Assembly (NCBI RefSeq): GCF_001189515.2
Contig: NZ_CP012069.2
Span: 2,604,001 to 2,668,000, forward strand
Direction of reading: 5' to 3'
Length of the DNA stretch: 64,000 nucleotides
From: Olsenella sp. oral taxon 807
Lineage (GTDB): Bacteria; Actinomycetota; Coriobacteriia; Coriobacteriales; Atopobiaceae
The position numbers were made by a program, and so were the translations under genes. Shown here one piece after another: positions 8,656 through 17,286 of the stretch. The first letter of the stretch is position 1; every line of letters starts with the position of its first letter. The notes beneath the pieces are model-generated. The model did no database searches. It saw nothing but the letters and a program-made list of their open reading frames with translations, and was not told the origin of the DNA.

Positions 8656-9304
8656 GGCTCTTCAGGGGTTCGTGTGGGTTGACGCCTCGGCCAAGACGCC
8701 AACCTGGCAGCGGCGCCGCTCGCTCAGAGTCTGTCTTCCCGACCAAGCGAGAGGGGCTAGCGAGGGGGCGCCGCCGGCACGCCGTGGCGGTTGAGGCGCT
8801 CGTGCCACCTGGCGCAGCTCGCGTCGCGATTCGTATCGCGACTCGCGTCGCAACAGTGTACACAAATGACCAAAAACGGCTCCGAGGAGGGGATTTTACC
8901 GATTTGTGTACACTCCTGCGTCCCCACGTCTGTCCACAACAGCGCAACAGCCCAACAGTGTACACAAACGCTCCAAAACGGCGCGGAGAGGCCCGATCCT
9001 CCCATTTGTGTACACTATTGCGATCCCAAGGCCACCCACAACCCAGGCCCACGGCCCAACAGTGTACACAAACGCTCCAAAACGGCGCGGAGAGGCCATT
9101 TTGGCCGATCTGTGTACACTCCTGCGTCCCCACGGTCGCTCGCACGATCCTCGCGAGGCGCAACAGTGTACACAAACGCCTCAAAACGGCGCCGAGAGGC
9201 CATTTTGGCCGATCTGTGTACACCCCTGCGTCGTCGCCCTGGCGGTGAGGCCCACATCGCCGGGGTGGTGACGCAACCACCTACCCACACGAACTCACGA
9301 AGCC
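8656..9304 (+). mobile_element. Non-autonomous element A with terminal inverted repeats and four 58-bp palindromic units
   Basis: The left end begins GGCTCTTCAGGGGTTCGTGT and the right end, read in complement, begins GGCTTCGTGAGTTCGTGTG, so the termini are imperfect inverted repeats. The sequence TGGGAAAGAG occurs directly outside both ends (8646-8655 and 9305-9314), a clear target-site duplication. A 200-bp left subterminal region is followed by four 58-bp hairpin units and a right subterminal region rich in GTGACGCAACCACC. No credible gene lies inside. Related elements lie at 12308, 30476, 36319 and 49281. Confidence 0.75.
8856..9223 (+). repeat. Four 58-bp GTGTACAC palindromic units
   Basis: Units lie at 8856-8913, 8958-9015, 9062-9119 and 9166-9223. 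Each begins and ends with GTGTACAC, is exactly 58 bases, and folds as two 25-base arms around an 8-base centre (consensus CCGAGAGG). Flanks are polar: GCAACA or similar before, TCCTGCG or TATTGCG after. Spacers are 44, 46 and 46 bases. Confidence 0.9.
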
Positions 9305-9321
9305 TGGGAAAGAGATGGCCA

Positions 9322-10530
9322 TTAGATCTCCCAGACGGGAACGGCCTGAACGTCCTTTGCCATGACGTATGCCTCTCTGGTTTGACATATGACATGGCCA
9401 AAGCCCACTTCGTAGCCGGAAAGGCCCTCAAGGTAGGCGAAGTTTTTGATCGCATCGCCTCCTACGGTCGCCGATGTCTTCACCTCCACTGGATGGAGGG
9501 TATGGCCAACTTGGACAACGAGGTCGATCTCATGCCTTTTCGAATCGCGGTAGAACCAAACGTCGCGCAGACTCCTCCCAGCGTTCATATAGCTCTTTAG
9601 GACCTCTGACACAACGAAGGTTTCGAATACGTGCCCTGCGACGGCGCCATTGCGCAGCTGCTCGGGGGTTGTCCATCGCGTCAGGTGGCACACAAGGCCC
9701 GTGTCCATGAAAAAGAGCTTCGGCATCTTGGTCAGCCTCTTATCAACGTTTGTCCAAAACGGTTCTATCACGCGGACGATATTCGAGGCCTGAAGCACCG
9801 AGAGCCACGCCTTGACAGTCTTATGATCGACTCCGACCGCGTTGCCGATGTCGGTAGCGTTGAAGAGCTGTCCGGACCTCGCAGCGCAGGCTACCATGAA
9901 GCTGTAGAACTTTGCCTCGTCCTTCACGTTGACAAGGTCCCTCACGTCGCGCTCGAGATAGGAGGAGACATAATCGGTGTAAAAGGAGTCCCATTCGACG
10001 GTGTCGTCCTGCAGCTCTGGCATGAATCCCCTGTGTATGACACTCCAGACATCGATACCAGGGTCGCTTTTTGGCGCTTTGATCGCGGAGGGGACGTAGG
10101 GGCGAGGTCCATCGACCGTCCCCGCCAGTTCCCTTAGGCTCAATGCGGGCATCTCGAGAATTCTCACCCTTCCCGCAAGGGACTCGCTGACGCCCTTCAT
10201 GAGATGATAGGTTTGCGAGCCACTCAGCACGATTCGACCCTTCTCGTCGGACTGATCGACGATCCACTTGATAGGAGAAAACAGATCCGGAGCGCGCTGG
10301 ATCTCGTCGATGATCAAGGGGAGGTCCTTCGACTCGAAGAAGAGAACTGAATCCTGCTTTGCAAGCAGGTATTCGCGAGGGTTATCCATCGAAACGTAAT
10401 TGAAGGACTCGCCGAGGTGCTGTTTGAGGACCGTCGTCTTGCCAACCTGCCGCGCCCCTGTCACGAGGACGACCTTGCCCTGCTTGAGCATGGCATCGAT
10501 TGTCGACTCGATCTCGCGCTTGATGTACAT
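9322..10530 (-). CDS. ATP-binding protein of the AAA_14/DUF4143 family
   Basis: The 402-residue product has Walker A VTGARQVGKTTV near residue 22, Walker B PLIIDEIQRAPD, and the C-terminal DUF4143 domain containing a PD-(D/E)XK-like motif (HEIDLVVQVG then PVEVKTS near 370-385). The start at 10530 is chosen because TAAGGAGG lies a few bases upstream. Family function is poorly defined; these proteins are common in accessory islands and have been proposed as archaeal-type STAND or nuclease-like ATPases. Two intact relatives (44795, 52676) and one remnant (38560) lie in this window. The 3' end abuts mobile element A. Confidence 0.85.
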   Translation of the reverse strand: MYIKREIESTIDAMLKQGKVVLVTGARQVGKTTVLKQHLGESFNYVSMDNPREYLLAKQDSVLFFESKDLPLIIDEIQRAPDLFSPIKWIVDQSDEKGRIVLSGSQTYHLMKGVSESLAGRVRILEMPALSLRELAGTVDGPRPYVPSAIKAPKSDPGIDVWSVIHRGFMPELQDDTVEWDSFYTDYVSSYLERDVRDLVNVKDEAKFYSFMVACAARSGQLFNATDIGNAVGVDHKTVKAWLSVLQASNIVRVIEPFWTNVDKRLTKMPKLFFMDTGLVCHLTRWTTPEQLRNGAVAGHVFETFVVSEVLKSYMNAGRSLRDVWFYRDSKRHEIDLVVQVGHTLHPVEVKTSATVGGDAIKNFAYLEGLSGYEVGFGHVICQTREAYVMAKDVQAVPVWEI

Positions 10531-10583
10531 GGACAGCCTCCTTATTGAGGGACTTAATATTCCATGCAAATCTCTATATTGTC

Positions 10584-10610
10584 AATATTGGGAATTGTAT
10601 TCCCAATATT
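10584..10610. promoter_or_regulatory. Perfect palindrome upstream of the DUF4143 ATPase gene
   Basis: AATATTGGGAAT and its complement are separated by three bases. The 12-bp arms lie 54 bases upstream of the ATPase start, in an AT-rich stretch, so this is a likely operator for that gene; the binding protein is unknown. Confidence 0.5.
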
Positions 10611-10706
10611 TGCTACTCCACTCGATTGTCGAGTGGGTGTCGCCGCCACGCAGCGCTAAGGGTCGGCTCCGATGCCTCCGGACACGCGCAGCCGGCTCGC
10701 AATGCC

Positions 10707-10754
10707 TCTCATCTCATTTTCCTGTACTCTATGAGATAAGAAAATGAGATGAGA
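10707..10754. promoter_or_regulatory. 15-bp inverted repeat upstream of an AlbA_2 regulator
   Basis: TCTCATCTCATTTTC (10707-10721) and its exact complement (10740-10754) surround an 18-base spacer, ending 13 bases before the start codon at 10768. Nearly the same palindrome recurs just after the gene (12256-12303). The position suggests an operator, plausibly autoregulatory, because the encoded protein ends in a winged helix. Confidence 0.6.
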
Positions 10755-10767
10755 AGGCTGGTCGAAG

Positions 10768-12234
10768 ATGGCGCTGCCGACAAGCATAGAGACCCTGCTC
10801 GGCGGTCAGGTGGTCGAGTGGGCGAGGATAGAGTTCAAGGAGACGTGGGACCCACAGGCGTCGCTCAAGACGATCTGCGCGTTTGCCAACGACATCGACA
10901 ACTGGGGAGGTGGCTACCTCGTCCTGGGCGTCAGGGAGGCTGGCGGAAGGCGGGAACCGATCGGCGTCCCCTCCGAGAGGGTCGACCCATGGCTCAAGGA
11001 CATGCTCAACAAGTGCAAGCTCATCCAGCCCCCGTACATGCCCATCACAGAGGTTTGCTCGCATGAGGGCAAGACCTTCATAGTGATCTGGGCTCCAGGC
11101 GGCAGCCAGCGTCCATACTCATCTCCAAAGTCCATGGGTTCGAGGTCTGGGCGAACCCACTGGATTCGGAAGATGGCAAGCACCGTTGCCCCCTCTCACA
11201 CGGAGGAGCTCGACCTCTACGCCCTGGCGAACAACGTGCCCTTCGACGACCGCGTCAATCACGAGGCTGACGTCTTTGACCTCAGCCTGCCTCTTATGAA
11301 GGCGTACCTCAGGGAGGTCGGGAGCTCGCTCTACGGCCTCGCGGACACCATGGACTTCACGGAGCTGTGCCGAAGCATGAACGTCGTCGACGGGCCTTCG
11401 GAGTACACGAAGCCAAAGAACGTAGGCCTCCTCTTCTTCTCTTCGGACCCCGAGAGGTTCTTCCCCTCCTCGGCGCACATCGACGTGGTGGAACTCCCCG
11501 ACGGCGAGGGCGGCGACCGCATCTTCGAGCACTCCTTCACAGGGCCCCTGGATGCCCAGCTACGCGATGCCCTGCGCTATCTGCGAAACAACGTCATCGA
11601 GGAAGTGGTGGTCAAGCTCCCTGACAGGGCAGAGTCGCGCAGGTACTTCAACTATCCCTATGCGGCGATCGAGGAGGCGCTGGCAAACGCCGTCTACCAC
11701 AAGGGATACGACACGCGCGAGCCCATCGAGGTCCGCGTACTTCCAGACAGGATCGAGATTCTCTCCCACCCCGGTGCGGATAGGTCCATCTCGATAGCGA
11801 ACCTGAGGCGCTTCAGGGCGGTCAGCAGAAGGTACCGCAACCGCCGGGTGGGCGAGTTCCTCAAGGAGCTGCACCTCACCGAGGGTCGGAACACCGGAAT
11901 ACACAAGATGCTTCGGTCCCTCTCCGAGAACGGGTCCCCAGAACCGCTTCTGGAGACCGACGAGGAGAGGCTCTACTTCCTTACGACGATATACGCGCGA
12001 AATCCCAACAACGAGGGCGCTTCCGCTGAGCCAAGGACATCCAAGAAGGCCTCGGAGAGGAGAGAGCGGGTGCTCGCATACCTGTCGGAGCACCCGTCGT
12101 CCACCCTCTTAGGCGCCAGCGTGGAGCTTGGTGTGGGGATGTCGACCCTGAACAGAGATGTCGCCGAGCTGAAGGCTGAGGAGAGGTTGCAACGCGAGGG
12201 ACCGAACAAGGGAGGGATGTGGGTCGCCCTCTGA
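10768..12234 (+). CDS. AlbA_2 domain / ATP-binding transcriptional regulator-like protein
   Basis: The 488-residue protein starts with an AlbA_2 (Schlafen-like) domain: IEFKETWDP and ICAFANDI followed by GGGYLVLGVRE (about 19-60). A GHKL-type ATPase region follows with IEEALANAVYHKGYD (about 305-320) and a C-terminal winged helix (about 430-488) including LGASVELGVGMSTLNRDV. Upstream AAGG lies ten bases from the ATG. Roles proposed for the family include DNA or RNA binding and regulation of neighbouring genes; biochemical proof is sparse. The gene is bracketed by two near-identical palindromes, which suggests either autoregulation or movement as a cassette. Confidence 0.8.
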   Translation: MALPTSIETLLGGQVVEWARIEFKETWDPQASLKTICAFANDIDNWGGGYLVLGVREAGGRREPIGVPSERVDPWLKDMLNKCKLIQPPYMPITEVCSHEGKTFIVIWAPGGSQRPYSSPKSMGSRSGRTHWIRKMASTVAPSHTEELDLYALANNVPFDDRVNHEADVFDLSLPLMKAYLREVGSSLYGLADTMDFTELCRSMNVVDGPSEYTKPKNVGLLFFSSDPERFFPSSAHIDVVELPDGEGGDRIFEHSFTGPLDAQLRDALRYLRNNVIEEVVVKLPDRAESRRYFNYPYAAIEEALANAVYHKGYDTREPIEVRVLPDRIEILSHPGADRSISIANLRRFRAVSRRYRNRRVGEFLKELHLTEGRNTGIHKMLRSLSENGSPEPLLETDEERLYFLTTIYARNPNNEGASAEPRTSKKASERRERVLAYLSEHPSSTLLGASVELGVGMSTLNRDVAELKAEERLQREGPNKGGMWVAL

Positions 12235-12255
12235 GATGCCAGCTTGGGATGCCAG

Positions 12256-12303
12256 TTCTCATCTCATTTTCTCATCCCATGAGAGGAGAAAATGAGATGA
12301 GAA
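12256..12303. repeat. 18-bp inverted repeat downstream of the AlbA_2 gene, copy of the upstream palindrome
   Basis: TTCTCATCTCATTTTCTC (12256-12273) pairs with its complement at 12286-12303 around a 12-base spacer. Fifteen bases of each arm are identical to the arms at 10707-10754. It could also act as a bidirectional terminator-like hairpin for the gene ending at 12234. Confidence 0.6.
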
Positions 12304-12307
12304 AGCA

Positions 12308-12500
12308 GAGGCTTCATGAGTTCGTGCGAGTGGGTGGTTGCGACACTGCCCCGGCGGCATGGGCGTCACTGCCCTGGCGACGTGGGCCTCACCGCCAGGG
12401 CGACAACGCAGGAGTGTACACAGATTGGCTAAAATGGCCTCTCGGAGCCGTTTTGGGGCGTTTGTGTACACTGTTGCGCCATTGCGTCTCGACGCGGCGG
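12308..12500 (-). mobile_element. Truncated element B with one 58-bp unit
   Basis: The sequence opens with the right-end terminus in complement (GAGGCTTCATGAGTTCGTG), continues through the right subterminal region and one complete 58-bp GTGTACAC unit (12414-12471), then stops without a recognisable left terminus. It therefore looks like a broken copy of the element seen at 8656, in the opposite orientation. Confidence 0.65.
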
Positions 12501-12689
12501 GGCAAGAGAAGGGCCATCAGGCGCGTGCTCTCGGTCGTAGAGATAGAACACGAGTACTTCATCGTGGTGCTCGAGGAGAATGGGGACGCCTACCGGTTCC
12601 GTACGGCGTTCCCTTCGAACAAGGAGTACTACGACCATAGGGTGAGGGACCAGGGCGTGAACTCCGGTATATGGGGCGATGAGAAATAG
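12492..12689 (+). pseudogene. C-terminal fragment of an unidentified small protein
   Basis: Directly after element B an open stretch encodes VEIEHEYFIVVLEENGDAYR and later TAFPSNKEYYDHRVRDQG before a stop at 12687-12689. The peptide has natural-looking composition and resembles the C-terminal strands of small phage-type nuclease or toxin domains (VTAFP-like ending), but the N-terminus is missing and no start or ribosome site is present. It was probably truncated when element B or a deletion arrived. I do not assign a function. Confidence 0.4.
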
Positions 12690-12710
12690 AAAAGCCCCGG
12701 ATTCCGGGCT
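12682..12710 (-). terminator. Hairpin with T-rich tail on the minus strand
   Basis: On the minus strand AGCCCGGAA pairs with TCCGGGGCT, allowing one bulge, and is followed directly by TTTTCTATTT. It looks like a rho-independent terminator for minus-strand transcription from the 12.7-13.6 kb region, although no intact gene is seen there. Confidence 0.4.
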
Positions 12711-12712
12711 CC

Positions 12713-13594
12713 GAGGCAGGCCGCGTCATAGACCTTAGGTGAATGACTGAGGTAATCATACCCTCTTTGGATCCCGACAATCAATAGGCTGCCCAGCAAA
12801 GATCGATACGTTACCACAAACAGATCGCGCGAAGGCGAAGGCACTGGCGAGAGCCGACGCCTTTTTCGTGTGTTGTGACGGTGCGTGATTCTGTTCTCGT
12901 CAATTCTGGACGACGGGTCAAAGAGGGCGCGGTATGGAGCGGGGGTGCGAGGCGGATGCATATTGGGTGCCCGGAGGGCGCGAGGGCGTATCTGTACGGC
13001 GTGGGGTACTCGACGCGGGCGCTCGAGGACATAGAGGGGTACATATCCGGAGGCGGGATTCTTGGATGCGGGCCGAGGGCGAGTTCTACGACTACCGGGA
13101 CACCGACGGGTTCGGTCGGCTTTATCAGGTGTGAAATTCACAGTAATTGACGGTTACCCTGGTTTGCGAGCCTCGCATGCAAGTGAGGGCAGGGCCTTGA
13201 GAGAGTGAACCACGAGCTCAGGCCCATGACCATGGCACACGAAGGCCCGCCCCGGCGTCTCCCGCATAGGAAGGGGTCGCCCCTCTCCTCACACCAAGGG
13301 GCCCGACAACAGGCATCTGCCTGCCAGCGGGCCCCTCCGGTATGTACGGAGCTTTTGATGCAGCTCCATCATCATGCACCACTTGGCAGTTTCCTGTACA
13401 CACCTTGCCTGTGCCCTACCCGGACGACCTCCGTCCCGCCCTCGTGCCCTGAAGAGCTCTGGCCCCAGGCATCGCCCTTGGGTTCTCGCGATCCTCCACG
13501 CTGTCCTTGACTCTTTTGGAAACCATCCGGCGCTGCGTTCTCTCGATAGCGAGCGGCTCCTTCGTGGCCGTACGCGGCCATCCGACCCGATAGC
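12713..13594. other. Region without an intact gene, probable decay
   Basis: Between the terminator-like hairpin and the AlbA_2 remnant no convincing gene is found. The plus strand around 12900-13134 holds short open pieces with plausible protein character (for example ARAYLYGVGYSTRALEDIEG, then EGEFYDYRDTDGFGRLYQV in a different frame), which suggests a frameshifted gene fragment of unknown family. Confidence 0.35.
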
Positions 13595-14030
13595 TCATTC
13601 GGCCTCCACGGCCATGCGCATGGCCTCGTCGGTAGTGAAGCGCATGCCATCGTCTGCGGCAAGCGCATCCCCATACGCCTGGCGGCCAGAGGCCGCCTCG
13701 ACCGTCTCCAAGGCCGCCTCACGCACGACATCGAAAAAAGTACGACCGACAAAGAAAGCCCCTGTCTCGATCACCTCGGCTACGGCGAGCCCGTTCTCTG
13801 AGAGGTCTTTCCCGCATTTTCCCACACTTTCCCGCACATCGGGTTCGAGACTCGCCTCAAAGGGGGCATTACGATGGAAAGTGGGTTTGGTGCCAAATGC
13901 GCGCTCGACCATGGTGCGGTCGAGCATCTTGCTGATGGACGGCTCGAATCTGACGATGTCAATCCCGGGGTATGGGTTCTCGTCCGCCGGGAGCGCCGCC
14001 ACCTGATTGCAGTCTTCTGGGCACTGCGGG
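13595..14030 (-). pseudogene. Remnant of an AlbA_2 regulator C-terminus
   Basis: The stretch encodes TFHRNAPFEASLEPDVRES and SENGLAVAEVIE, nearly identical to the linker region of the intact AlbA_2 protein at 18288-19679. It keeps three imperfect copies of the 10-base repeat TTTCCCGCAC (13808-13837). The AlbA_2 and ATPase domains are missing and the distal sequence diverges from the winged helix of the intact copy. It lies between the IetS-like protease gene and decayed sequence, and is best read as a partial duplicate. Confidence 0.65.
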
Positions 14031-16244
14031 CTACTCATCGAAGTCGATATCGACCTCAGCGGCACTATAGATGTCTACGCTGGTCCTCACATCGATGCGA
14101 TTGACGATCCAGCCCCTGAGCGAACAGCGCTGTATGAAGTCATCGATTCGGTTGACGCCGTTTATCTCCCTGAGGGTAACCACGATACCGAAGCGCAGAG
14201 CGCGTCCTCTCCTGTCAGGACCGTCGCCTCGTCTCGTGGCACGAATCTTGATGCCCCACATGCCCGTAGAGTAGGCCTTCCTCTCTCGCCCGTTCTCCTT
14301 GGGCTCCTCGCCAATGTGCTTGACGTTATCCCACTTGCGATAGTTCTTGCGGGCAACTTCCTCGGTGGTCATGAAGCCCTCCTCACCCTGGCGGTTGTTG
14401 TCAAGCGGCTGGATTGTGCCCTTGTCATTGATGCGGCCAAAGTGAAGGTCCATCTCGGCGCTTGTGTAGTCAACCCCCTGCCGCCTGTCGCACTGCGGGA
14501 AGTAGCAGAGCGTCACACGGGCTATGTAGGGGTGCTTCTTTTTTGCGATTGGCACGGGTATGCCATAGTTGTAGGTCGCGTAGGCCTCCGACGTGCCTGT
14601 AAGCGTGAACTTGATCTCGTCGTCGCAAGACTGCACCACGTCCTCGATTCGGACGGGCACCCGGCCGTAGCCACGCCTGGGGCTCGCCCTGTAGTCCCAA
14701 CCCGCAGCCGAGTCGATGATGAGCGCCTTGGCGACCTCGCGCGTGAGCCCCATGACCTGCATGAGATAGGCCATCTTGCGGGCAATCCACGGTGCCGCAA
14801 ACGATGTTCCCGCCATGAGGTATTGGCCGGTCGCCGTGCACACGGGCATTCCTTTGTCCGAGTCACCCCCGATGGCGCATACGTCCGGCTTCTTGAAGAA
14901 GTCGAGCACAGGTCCTTGGCGGGCGTAGCTTGCTGTCTTGCCACAGAAGGACGTCGCGTTCACCACGAGGGAGTTGATTGAGTCTGCCGGCGCACCGATC
15001 TTCTCCTGCCCGGCTTTCGTCTGGTTGGTGCCTGCCACCACAAAGACTATGTCATCGAAGCGCGACTGCAGCTCGTCGAGGGTTGCCCCCTCTGGGGACA
15101 TGAAGTTGCGGGCAATCTCGCGCACCGAGCCCTGCGAGATGTTCCACACCTTGATGTCGCGGTTCTGCTCCACGATATCTCGCACGTTGCGCATGAAGGA
15201 GAAGGCGCTGGAGCGTCTTCCCGTGGCCACGCCGAAGTGGCGCACGCGGAACCTGCCGCAGCCGTCGTCCAGCTCGGGGACGATACTCGGGCCGTCCACG
15301 ATGATAGAGGATACTGCCGTGCCGTGCCTCTTCTCGCTGGCGTCAATAGTAATCTCAGGCGGGATCAGGTCGCATGCCTCGACCCAGTCTGCAAAGTACA
15401 CCCTGTCGTCGAAGGGGGTGTCAAGGACGCCGATGATGGGCTCGCCTCCAGGAGCCGAAATGCTCGCCGTCTTGTTCCTCGCTATCGAGAAATCATCGGG
15501 GGTCAGGGTCGAGATGTCCGAGACCGCCATAGAGACGAGGAAAGGATACCTCGCAGCGAGCTTTGCATATTCCGCAGCGTCAAGCCTCACTGCGCTGCCG
15601 AGCACCTGGTCTGGCATGAGCTGAAGTCCAAGGTCAGCAAGAAAGGAGCGCAGGTCTTCGTAGCCCGTGTCGTAGATGCTCACGACCGCCCAGTCGTCGA
15701 TGGCCTCGGGAGCCGAGCTAATATAGAGCCTCTTGGCATAGAAGGAGTCGCGAATCGTCTGCGCGAAAGCGCTCTTGGCGAGGCCCGTCCTGCCCTTGAG
15801 GCCACCGACGTTGACCCGCTCGAGGCCAGCGTCATCGATGGCGCCGCCGTACTGCCCATCGACGATGGACGCACATGAATCCAGCACGGCGATAGATTCG
15901 TCGACGGCTGCCATGGGGACGCAGTGGGTTATCTCGTGGTAAGCCTTGGCCCCCTCGCCTTCGAAACGGGCACCCACGATAAAGTCGCTCGCCCTGCCAC
16001 TCGCACCACCAAGAATGCGGCGAATGCGATTGCTCTTCGCGACCACAGTGCCGTACACTACCGTCACGAGAGGGTTGAACGGAACTGCGTGCTCCGTCCA
16101 GTACGCCTTGATGTCCCGCAGGTTGTCTGCCAGCTCGCGTAGGTGCCTTGAGGTGACCTCTTGGCCCTTCGGGAGCCTGGGAGGCCCGGGTGGGTTCGCC
16201 TTGCCGTACTGGAACTGCCCCTTCAGCTGGAGGAGCTCATTCAT
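14031..16244 (-). CDS. Subtilisin-like serine protease, IetS-like partner of an AAA ATPase
   Basis: The 737-residue protein carries a peptidase S8 domain with an Asp in IGVLDTPFDD (near 285), a His in KRHGTAVSSI (near 325), an oxyanion Asn in VVAGTNQT and a catalytic Ser in AGTSFAAPW (near 490). No signal peptide is visible, so it acts in the cytoplasm. Its start overlaps the end of the upstream AAA ATPase gene by eight bases. A cytosolic subtilase coupled to an AAA ATPase matches the IetAS arrangement, first described on an Agrobacterium plasmid as a stability module and later reported as antiphage. The long C-terminal part (about 540-737) may be a target or regulatory domain. Confidence 0.85.
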   Translation of the reverse strand: MNELLQLKGQFQYGKANPPGPPRLPKGQEVTSRHLRELADNLRDIKAYWTEHAVPFNPLVTVVYGTVVAKSNRIRRILGGASGRASDFIVGARFEGEGAKAYHEITHCVPMAAVDESIAVLDSCASIVDGQYGGAIDDAGLERVNVGGLKGRTGLAKSAFAQTIRDSFYAKRLYISSAPEAIDDWAVVSIYDTGYEDLRSFLADLGLQLMPDQVLGSAVRLDAAEYAKLAARYPFLVSMAVSDISTLTPDDFSIARNKTASISAPGGEPIIGVLDTPFDDRVYFADWVEACDLIPPEITIDASEKRHGTAVSSIIVDGPSIVPELDDGCGRFRVRHFGVATGRRSSAFSFMRNVRDIVEQNRDIKVWNISQGSVREIARNFMSPEGATLDELQSRFDDIVFVVAGTNQTKAGQEKIGAPADSINSLVVNATSFCGKTASYARQGPVLDFFKKPDVCAIGGDSDKGMPVCTATGQYLMAGTSFAAPWIARKMAYLMQVMGLTREVAKALIIDSAAGWDYRASPRRGYGRVPVRIEDVVQSCDDEIKFTLTGTSEAYATYNYGIPVPIAKKKHPYIARVTLCYFPQCDRRQGVDYTSAEMDLHFGRINDKGTIQPLDNNRQGEEGFMTTEEVARKNYRKWDNVKHIGEEPKENGRERKAYSTGMWGIKIRATRRGDGPDRRGRALRFGIVVTLREINGVNRIDDFIQRCSLRGWIVNRIDVRTSVDIYSAAEVDIDFDE

Positions 16245-17286
16245 CGCCGACCTCCCTCAGCTCGCGGGAGATCGTGCTCCTCGGCACTCCCGAGAGCGTT
16301 TCCATCTCACGGACTGTGAAGCCTTGGGAGCGCAGCTTGGGCAGGTCGGTGACAGACGAGCCTGGGCACGTCTGCGCGTAAAGACGTCGCAGGTAGTCGT
16401 GCGAATCGTCTGGCTTGCTGAAGGCCAAGGAGGTCCTCAGCATGTTCTCGAGCTCGCCGGGATGGGGCAGCTCCCTCATCTGCGACATGATCTTCCTGAA
16501 GAGTCGCATGTCGCGGCTTGCCCCCTTGAACCGCTGCAACAGTCCGCTCAGCAGCACCTCGGAGATACCGAGCAGATCCTCGCGACTGTAGCGCCCGAAG
16601 TCGATGACCGCGTCGAAGCGCCTCACGAGCGCCTTGTCGAGCGCCTTGTAGAGGTTCGTCGTCGCTATGAGCACGACCTGCTCGTTCATGTTGTCGAGCT
16701 CCCGGAGCAATGCCGAGGTGGCGCGCCCCATCTCCCGCACGTCGTGCTGGTTGACGCGGTCAAGAGCAAGCGCGTCTATCTCGTCGAAGAGTACGATGGC
16801 CCTGTCTGGTTGGCGCAGAGAGTTGATCTGAGCGAAGAGCCTCCCGATGTTCTTGGCCGTCTGGCCGAGCTTACTGTCTATGACCATGTTGAAGTCGACG
16901 CGGTAGAGGTCACGCGCCACTATCCTTGCGATCTGGCGGGCGGTTACCGTCTTGCCCGTCCCCGGGGGCCCCTGGAAGAGGAACTTGTTCACGCCGACGT
17001 TGTGCGCGATGGCGTTGCAGATGCCAGTCACGTCATCAGAGATGGCTTGCGGCAGCGGCAGCGGCACAGAGGACGACTCCATCTTGTCGAAGAAGTCTGC
17101 GCCCTCCTCCATGGCCTGGGGCACGAACGCGTTCGCGTCTGAGATGAGGGCCATGATGTACTCGGCGAGCTGCGTGTCACCGTTGGCATCGAAGTCGCGG
17201 GCAATCTCGGCCGCCTCGTTTCGGAACGCAGACTCGTTGCGGTCCTCGTGGTACCTGATGAGATTGATTACGTTGCGCTTCTTCAT
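16237..17286 (-). CDS. AAA family ATPase, IetA-like partner of the subtilase
   Basis: From the chosen start at 17286 (MKKRNVINLI, AGGA eight bases upstream) the protein has 349 residues. It has Walker A FQGPPGTGKTVTARQIA, Walker B AIVLFDEIDALALDR, a sensor-like ATTNLYKALD and an arginine-finger region ALVRRFD: a classical AAA module. The C-terminus contains a helix-turn-helix-like VREMETLSGVPRSTISREL. The reading frame is open further upstream, but without a ribosome site. It overlaps the protease gene and would control or feed substrate to it. The pair is a candidate toxin-antitoxin or antiphage module. Confidence 0.85.
   Translation of the reverse strand: MKKRNVINLIRYHEDRNESAFRNEAAEIARDFDANGDTQLAEYIMALISDANAFVPQAMEEGADFFDKMESSSVPLPLPQAISDDVTGICNAIAHNVGVNKFLFQGPPGTGKTVTARQIARIVARDLYRVDFNMVIDSKLGQTAKNIGRLFAQINSLRQPDRAIVLFDEIDALALDRVNQHDVREMGRATSALLRELDNMNEQVVLIATTNLYKALDKALVRRFDAVIDFGRYSREDLLGISEVLLSGLLQRFKGASRDMRLFRKIMSQMRELPHPGELENMLRTSLAFSKPDDSHDYLRRLYAQTCPGSSVTDLPKLRSQGFTVREMETLSGVPRSTISRELREVGDE

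Noticed and set aside
8856-9223. Interpretation of the arrays as CRISPR
   Set aside because: Units are 58 bases and palindromic, spacers are shared between loci instead of unique, and no cas genes are present.
8856-9223. Interpretation of the units as integron attC sites
   Set aside because: The length is similar, but no GTTRRRY core sites, cassette genes or integron integrase are seen.
8791-9600. Open frames running through the GTGTACAC repeat arrays (repeating peptides such as VHKRSKTARRG and QCTQTLQNGAE)
   Set aside because: They are open in several frames on both strands, differ between loci, lack ribosome sites and follow simply from repeated GC-rich DNA.
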